Source: a virus. Taken from it: a DNA stretch of 40,410 nt. The notes beneath the pieces are model-generated. The model searched no databases. It was not told where the DNA came from and was given only the letters and a program-made list of their open reading frames with translations. Numbering within the stretch: the first letter of the stretch is position 1; the number at the start of each line of letters is the position of its first letter. The stretch is from IMG/VR virus record IMGVR_UViG_3300024348_000104, positions 1 through 40,410 of that record; one strand, written 5' to 3'. This document shows, in pieces, positions 36,201-40,410 of this stretch. The position numbers and the translations under genes were made by a program.

Positions 36201-38178
36201 CTGATGTTGAATCTATTGCGGTGAATGGAATTTGTGTACCACTCCCGTCTAAACCCGTCCACCAGACTGATGTAGATGAACCATTGCCTTTAAATGCTAC
36301 TGATCTGCTGCTTGTTCCTTGACCAAATATAGCACCAAAATCTGCAGATTGAGTATTTCCGGCCCAATATATTGTATTAGAAGTAACTCCTGCTGTACTT
36401 AAGTATCCTGTAGTTCTTAAAGTACCATATAGATCAAGTAACATTACTTGAGTATTTCTTCTATACCATTTATAAGTGTAATCTGTATTAAACCACATTG
36501 TTTGTGATTCTATACCTATAGTATAGTCTTGAGTATTATCAGGATTATCGTATAGTTTGATTCTAGTACCTTGGTCTGAAGTGTTAGGAGCGCCTACACT
36601 AGATACATTAAATGTTAATATACCAGTCATTGTACCACCAGAAAGTGGTAAAGCATATGAACTATAGTTACCAGCATGTAATATAACACTAGAGTCAATA
36701 GTTGGGGCACCACCATTAGGAACAGTCATTCTTGCTGTGAACGTAGTACCATCATAATATCCAAGTCTCACACCATTTCCTGAGTTATGAGCATGTACAT
36801 TAGTATAAGCTGCACTGATTCCCATACCATATCTACCACTAGCTCCCATTTGTATAAGTCCCATTACTTCAGCACTATTGCCTATTGTTATGTTTCCATA
36901 TATGGTAGCATTACCATTAGCTACATTTAATGTTAAAACATCAACTGCAATTTGTTCACTATAATGAATGTGATTATTAGATGAAAGATTTTCTCTCATT
37001 CCAATAAACCACTTATTAGTAGTAGCAGTAGCATAATAAATACCGTTATAGTTAGTAACAGCATCTCTATTTAATATTAAACCTGTTGTATTTTTATTAA
37101 TAGTTAAAGTACCGGTCATTGTATCTCCGGTCTTAGCTACAGCATTTAAAGAGCCTGCTGATCCTTGTGGACCTTGAGTTCCAGTACCAGTAGCACCTTG
37201 TATTCCTTGAGGACCTTGGTTACCCTGAGCTCCATTAGTACCGTTTGTACCATTTGTACCTGCAGTACCTTGTATTCCTTGCGGACCTTGATTACCTTGG
37301 GCTCCATTAGTACCATTCGTTCCGTTAGTTCCATTTGTACCAGCTGTTCCTTGAATACCTTGTGGGCCTTGGTTGCCTTGAGCTCCGTTTGTTCCATTAG
37401 TTCCTGCTGTACCTTGAATACCTTGAGGGCCTTGGTTGCCTTGGAAGCCTTGAAAACCTCTATCGCCCTGTGGTCCCTGATTGCCCTGTGGGCCTTGATT
37501 TCCCTGTGGGCCTTGGTTGCCTTGAGCTCCTTGAACACCTTGAGGGCCTTGATTTCCTTGGGCTCCTTGAATACCTTGAGGACCCTGATTTCCTTGTGGT
37601 CCCTGATTACCTTGAGGGCCTTGATTTCCCTGTGGGCCCTGATTTCCTTGAGCTCCTTGAATACCCTGAGGGCCTTGGTTGCCTTGAGCACCTTGGATAC
37701 CCTGAGGTCCCTGATTGCCTTGAGCTCCTTGTATGCCTTGTGGGCCTTGATTTCCTTGAAAGCCTTGAACACCTTGAGGGCCTTGGTTGCCTTGAGGTCC
37801 CTGATTTCCTTGCGCGCCTTGGGAGCCTTGAATCCCCTGTGGGCCTTGACGCCCTTGGAAGCCTTGAGTTCCTTGAGTTCCTTGAGTACCCTGAGGGCCT
37901 TGGTTGCCTTGAGGTCCAATAGCTGGAACTCCATTTACTAATACTGAACCACTAACACTTACTATTCCAGTAAATACGTGAGTATCATCATTTGAATCAC
38001 CAAACTTAGTTGAACCGCTTTCATATAGTATTGAAGAAGAAACATACTCTGTACGAAATTCTTGTGCAATTAAAGTGCCTTGCACTGTTAAATCTCCTGT
38101 TATAGAACCTGATCCTTCAACCGCTATACCAGAGGGAGTTAGAAGGGAGGCGAGGATTGTATTTTTACTTTTGGCCAT
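33256..38178 (-). CDS. Giant collagen-like tail fibre with S74 chaperone, 1640 aa
   Basis: Residues 1-87 form an N-terminal beta part (SGSITGDLTVQGTLIAQEFR, VFTGIVSVSGSVLVNGVPAI). Residues 88-345 are Gly-X-Y collagen-like, mostly GPQGNQ/GIQGAQ. A fibre shaft follows with repeats KTGDTMTGTLTI, then two copies of YSSYALPLSGGTMTG (about 500 and 960), known from phage fibre repeats. Residues near 1550 start the S74 chaperone (SDARVKENIVTIDNAL), with TGVIAQEIQQILPQVV and the coiled coil AIKELKAEIDELKSQ. The cleavage serine is kept. It is likely the main long fibre carrying receptor-binding strands. The leader is A-rich and carries no clear late motif copy. The protein is larger than most phage fibres. 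Confidence 0.92.
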   Translation of the reverse strand: MAKSKNTILASLLTPSGIAVEGSGSITGDLTVQGTLIAQEFRTEYVSSSILYESGSTKFGDSNDDTHVFTGIVSVSGSVLVNGVPAIGPQGNQGPQGTQGTQGTQGFQGRQGPQGIQGSQGAQGNQGPQGNQGPQGVQGFQGNQGPQGIQGAQGNQGPQGIQGAQGNQGPQGIQGAQGNQGPQGNQGPQGNQGPQGNQGPQGIQGAQGNQGPQGVQGAQGNQGPQGNQGPQGNQGPQGDRGFQGFQGNQGPQGIQGTAGTNGTNGAQGNQGPQGIQGTAGTNGTNGTNGTNGAQGNQGPQGIQGTAGTNGTNGTNGAQGNQGPQGIQGATGTGTQGPQGSAGSLNAVAKTGDTMTGTLTINKNTTGLILNRDAVTNYNGIYYATATTNKWFIGMRENLSSNNHIHYSEQIAVDVLTLNVANGNATIYGNITIGNSAEVMGLIQMGASGRYGMGISAAYTNVHAHNSGNGVRLGYYDGTTFTARMTVPNGGAPTIDSSVILHAGNYSSYALPLSGGTMTGILTFNVSSVGAPNTSDQGTRIKLYDNPDNTQDYTIGIESQTMWFNTDYTYKWYRRNTQVMLLDLYGTLRTTGYLSTAGVTSNTIYWAGNTQSADFGAIFGQGTSSRSVAFKGNGSSTSVWWTGLDGSGTQIPFTAIDSTSGEFSFWRNNGGTGGGDWTRIMTMNASGLTINSGNFIGNLTGNATTAYGWGNTPDSWYGIGQSTSASGATAIGGYYPWTLSYHTGLALSAHSAYGGIRFYNQAYPTGPLAASPVLQIINGGMQANGSIAMNGNDISGLGTITSTNYYQNAGGYFQFGFTNTDTVQWPLVRFGPVDTGWDEGIIKASSTQGVFGRYGMGIHFSSARAFGIYSSGWEKIMGFKSDGVTSYKALDVPTLALGNSSSYLFSTSVWAGGGGYPGYSFTGGNSRFGFSSSSGVIDVYADGNFYATDSGYLVLHTANYSSYALPLSGGTMTGAILMGSGVTAAANSQPTALSYGLLQGFGTFTLAADTDGSQSEFAIITAGYGVASATAANGLAIGYNTLTWKNQTIYHSGNLPTIPTNNNQLTNGSNYITSAATVAGLNTTFLGTGSTNIDSGYSRVIRNENSAGGNPTYAPVLHLAASDTMWQIAAGHAGQTNLVWRSGYAGTWSTPWWTILHTGNAGYAWNMNQYVRTTDDVTYNAITTSTRFNAPGLVIGYWDGTYNRIESSSRDLFITSYTNTIKFGNSGGVDMTFGSTRNLFITNPESYTGEVRLGAAWSRGGVYASSTLSMSTSSGNINFVSNDTTIGGFRWDSANGTRFIVGLDGNVSTPYTLVDANKRPIIYARGAYPALVLDHTETSNTNHGPTIQFVFNGLDARQWLIGTSGNGSRLDFGMSNTAYGNTNYNPHNGIAGYQGKTVMRMTETGVAIGSLGTYPTINSPSYELDVRGNMRATGIIYANSYLVTPTIYSGGGSVSFGNNISISPQSASWAEGLAFTMPSTSTWGGLRWRRERGNNDGNWYVGYVGFDSSDDLVFGCNNGGSQIDNVLRLYKNGNVSTAGSFTASGNVTAYSDARVKENIVTIDNALEKTLALRGVYYNRTDIEDKSQNTGVIAQEIQQILPQVVSEDSNGMLSVAYGNIVGILIEAIKELKAEIDELKSQK
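37155..37917 (-). repeat. Collagen-like repeat tract, fibre A
   Basis: About 255 residues of Gly-X-Y, with tandem GPQGIQGAQGNQ units in the middle and GTNGTNGTNGAQ blocks at its downstream end. The GTKGDQ unit seen in the other fibres is absent here. Confidence 0.85.
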
Positions 38179-38208
38179 TGTGTTATTGCTTTCTAATTTT
38201 TATTATTT

Positions 38209-40410
38209 TTATGTATAAACTACTACTATATCATCTGGATTTACTTGATATCCATTACCACAACCAATATCAATTGTTAATATTGGGTGTATAAATGTTC
38301 CTCCTGAAAAAGTCCATGTAGCTCCTTGAGTATCACCTGTTTGTGAACCTGCTACAAAAGTCATAGTTAAGCCAGTTCCAGCATTGATTGAATTTACATG
38401 GGAACTTATTCCTGGGTTAGAATAATATCCTCCAGCCGTATGATGAGAACCACCAGCTGATGCTAATTTAATATCATAGGTTATAGAACCCCATGATGTT
38501 TTATTAAAGTGAACTTTAATTTGTGTGTATGATCCATTTTGACCATAACAAGTAATAGCTCTTCTATATGTTTGACTATTATTTGATACTAAAATTGGCC
38601 CACCAACATGTAGTCTAGCATCTGGACTTGGAACTCCTAAACCTAATCTACCATTACCTAATAAACTAAATGTTTCTCCCGCTGATACATAACTATACCA
38701 TCTAAATGCACCTGTATTTTCAAAGTTTAAGTGCATTCCAGTTGCAGTATTATTGGATGCAACTAAAGCGATTGTTGATAAAGTTCCAGAACTAGTTAAA
38801 CCAAGAGTAGCTCTTGAGCCTGCTATTTTTAAAACAGGTGATCCAAAAGTAACATCAGAAAAATTATCTGTACCAACACCAACATTACCATTAGTACCAT
38901 TAATTACTATACCTAAGTTAGCTCCTCTTAAATGTAAATCTGCATATGTTGATCCAGTTTGTTTGTATGAAACTATTTCAGATGCTGTACCATTTGATTG
39001 TATTACAACTCCAGTGCTAGTCATGTCAAAAGCCGCTTGACCCATTACATGAAAAGTTCTAGCAGGAGCAAGAGTTCCTATACCAAAACTACCATCTCCA
39101 GTTATTCTTACTTTTTCAGTTGCATTTGCAGTTGACGTTGCAGCAGTAAATAAACCTAAATCAGTTCTATTTGAATATCCTGTACCTGCTACAGCAGCAA
39201 TACCTGCCCATTTATATGGTTCACCATCACTACTTAATTTAAGTTTTAATCCAGTACCATATCCGGTAGCAGCACCATTACCTTCATTTCTAATTGTTTG
39301 CCCCCATAAAACTAGATTTGATGTAGCATCCGCTCCGGCATACACATCTAATTTTGCTGATGGACTACTATGACCTATTGCAACATTACCACCAACAGGA
39401 TTAATATACACAGGTATAGATAAAGCAGAGTTAATATAAACTGCACCACTTGTAGTTACTAAATGTAAATTACCATTACCAATTATTGCATCAGAATATG
39501 CTGCATATGTTCCACTTGCAGCACCACCAACATTTACATTATAAAATCTACTCCATAACCCGGTAGTTACACTTGAACTAAATGTAGCTGCTCCGGCAGC
39601 AGTTAAAGTTAATGGTTGTATCCAAGCAGAACCATTATAATGATAAAAATTTAATGACAATGTTGCACTCATTTGTTGAATCCATTGTCTTGAGTTTGTT
39701 GTTTGAGATAAAACTAAATAAGGACCTGATCCAATTGTATCTGAACCATCTCTAGATACACCTAGATAAGATGCTGATGATACAGCACCCGAGAAACTTG
39801 CATTATAATTATTATCAATAGTCATTCCACCAATCCAAGAATTGTTTGAATCTGATAATCCTATTCTAGCATATCTTGATGATGTTGAATTATCAGAAAC
39901 AATTTGAACTACTCCTCCATACCCACCACCCCATAAAGATCTAATAGTTCCTTGAGAATATGTATAATTCATATTACCAGTAACTGTTATTGGGAAATTG
40001 AATGTAGCGGCTCCTGCAGATGAAATTGTAAACGATGTAGTACTCCCATTCACAAATTGTGTAACATTAGCAAGAGTAGCATGACTTGCACCATATATTT
40101 TAATATAGCTTTGACCACCAATATTAGATATTCCGGTTCCACCAGCTGCTGTTCCACCATAAATAAATGGATTGGCTGCTGATAAAACTAAACTTGAACC
40201 AACCGAAACTTCTCCACTAAATGTAGCGTTTCCTGTAGTTTGTGCTATTATTAATGGATTTGTTCCTGCAGTTACATCACTAACTACAAGACCACTAATT
40301 CCAGAACCTATACCTGTACCAAAACTAAAAGTATTAAATGTACTTCTTATTAGTGTAAAATGCCCACCACCATAGTTGATTGAAAGAGGACCTGTTAACG
40401 TTCCTCCAGC
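38209..40410 (-). CDS. Tail fibre, C-terminal part (partial at window edge)
   Basis: The frame stays open from the stop at 38209 to the window end, so at least 733 residues are present and the true start lies outside. An apparent GTG at 40053 is an internal Val, with protein-like sequence before it (QSYIKIYGASHATLANVTQF). It has many fibre-type repeats: GNVAIGHSSPSAKLDVYAG, FGIGTLAPARTFHVMGQAAF, NGRLGLGVPSPDARLHVGGP, plus GNATFSGEVSVGSSLVLSAA near the edge. G-x-(V/L)-G-(I/V)-G-x-x-x-P-x-x-x-(L/F)-x-V repeats are typical of long phage fibres. The C-terminus, ending VNPDDIVVVYT, lacks an S74 chaperone, unlike the other fibres. It precedes the 1640-aa fibre by 30 bases. Confidence 0.88.
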   Translation of the reverse strand, partial: AGGTLTGPLSINYGGGHFTLIRSTFNTFSFGTGIGSGISGLVVSDVTAGTNPLIIAQTTGNATFSGEVSVGSSLVLSAANPFIYGGTAAGGTGISNIGGQSYIKIYGASHATLANVTQFVNGSTTSFTISSAGAATFNFPITVTGNMNYTYSQGTIRSLWGGGYGGVVQIVSDNSTSSRYARIGLSDSNNSWIGGMTIDNNYNASFSGAVSSASYLGVSRDGSDTIGSGPYLVLSQTTNSRQWIQQMSATLSLNFYHYNGSAWIQPLTLTAAGAATFSSSVTTGLWSRFYNVNVGGAASGTYAAYSDAIIGNGNLHLVTTSGAVYINSALSIPVYINPVGGNVAIGHSSPSAKLDVYAGADATSNLVLWGQTIRNEGNGAATGYGTGLKLKLSSDGEPYKWAGIAAVAGTGYSNRTDLGLFTAATSTANATEKVRITGDGSFGIGTLAPARTFHVMGQAAFDMTSTGVVIQSNGTASEIVSYKQTGSTYADLHLRGANLGIVINGTNGNVGVGTDNFSDVTFGSPVLKIAGSRATLGLTSSGTLSTIALVASNNTATGMHLNFENTGAFRWYSYVSAGETFSLLGNGRLGLGVPSPDARLHVGGPILVSNNSQTYRRAITCYGQNGSYTQIKVHFNKTSWGSITYDIKLASAGGSHHTAGGYYSNPGISSHVNSINAGTGLTMTFVAGSQTGDTQGATWTFSGGTFIHPILTIDIGCGNGYQVNPDDIVVVYT

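Noticed and set aside
37146-37941. Open frames of up to 262 aa over the fibre A repeat
   Set aside because: Out-of-frame reading of the collagen tract, Lys/Ala-rich or Ser/Leu-rich only.
38209-40053. Separate gene starting with GTG at 40053
   Set aside because: The frame stays open and protein-like up to the window edge, so 40053 is an internal Val of a longer fibre.
1-40410. tRNA genes or insertion sequences
   Set aside because: Gaps are all under 100 bases and none reads as a tRNA; no transposase or terminal inverted repeat was seen. I did not run a dedicated tRNA search.

Overview
This window is part of a contractile-tailed (myovirus-type) phage genome, AT-rich, with every supported gene on the minus strand, so transcription runs from high to low coordinates. 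Gene starts have A-rich leaders and no Shine-Dalgarno sequence. Two promoters fit the Bacteroidota pattern TTG/TTTG-N20-TAnnTTT(G/A). Together these suggest a phage of a Bacteroidota (Flavobacteria-like) host; no gene names the host directly. The sheath, gp19-like tube, gp26-like protein, LysM baseplate protein and gp32-like SSB place it with phages distantly related to T4.

Layout in transcription order. (1) 40410-27051: four large tail-fibre genes or parts of them and small accessory structural genes. The fibre at 38209-40410 is cut by the window edge. The 1640-aa and 1443-aa fibres carry long Gly-X-Gln collagen-like tracts and end in peptidase S74 intramolecular chaperones. Two proteins share an N-terminal module, one of them with a LamG-like domain. 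(2) 27001-21408: a cassette of six enzymes, namely two 2OG-Fe(II) dioxygenases, three glycosyltransferase-like proteins and one SAM methyltransferase. It sits between collagen-like fibre genes and has its own host-like promoter. (3) 21379-15784: a small structural protein, a third collagen-like fibre, Cys-rich proteins, a membrane protein, a Zn-ribbon protein and coiled-coil proteins. (4) 15711-2189: the tail module, with sheath, tube, gp26-like tail assembly chaperone, a downstream frame without its own start, tape measure, baseplate proteins, LysM protein and a baseplate hub fused to a lysozyme-like domain. (5) 2147-1: a reduced family A DNA polymerase-like protein, an unknown protein and the start of a gp32-like single-stranded DNA-binding protein.

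How the parts may work together. The tail module builds a contractile tail about 140 nm long (inferred from a 913-aa tape measure). The fibres give receptor binding. The enzyme cassette may hydroxylate and glycosylate the collagen-like fibres, which is the main hypothesis for an undescribed system here. A conserved motif reading ATATTTAT on the coding strand, often followed by an (A)ACAA segment and lying about 20-40 bases before start codons, marks most structural units. It often directly follows a terminator hairpin and is a candidate phage late promoter.

The strongest new mechanistic observation is a 7-T slippery run near the end of the gp26-like gene. It would join that protein by a +1 (or -2) frameshift to a 90-codon frame with no usable early start codon, just before the tape measure gene, where phages classically encode G/GT-type tail chaperones.
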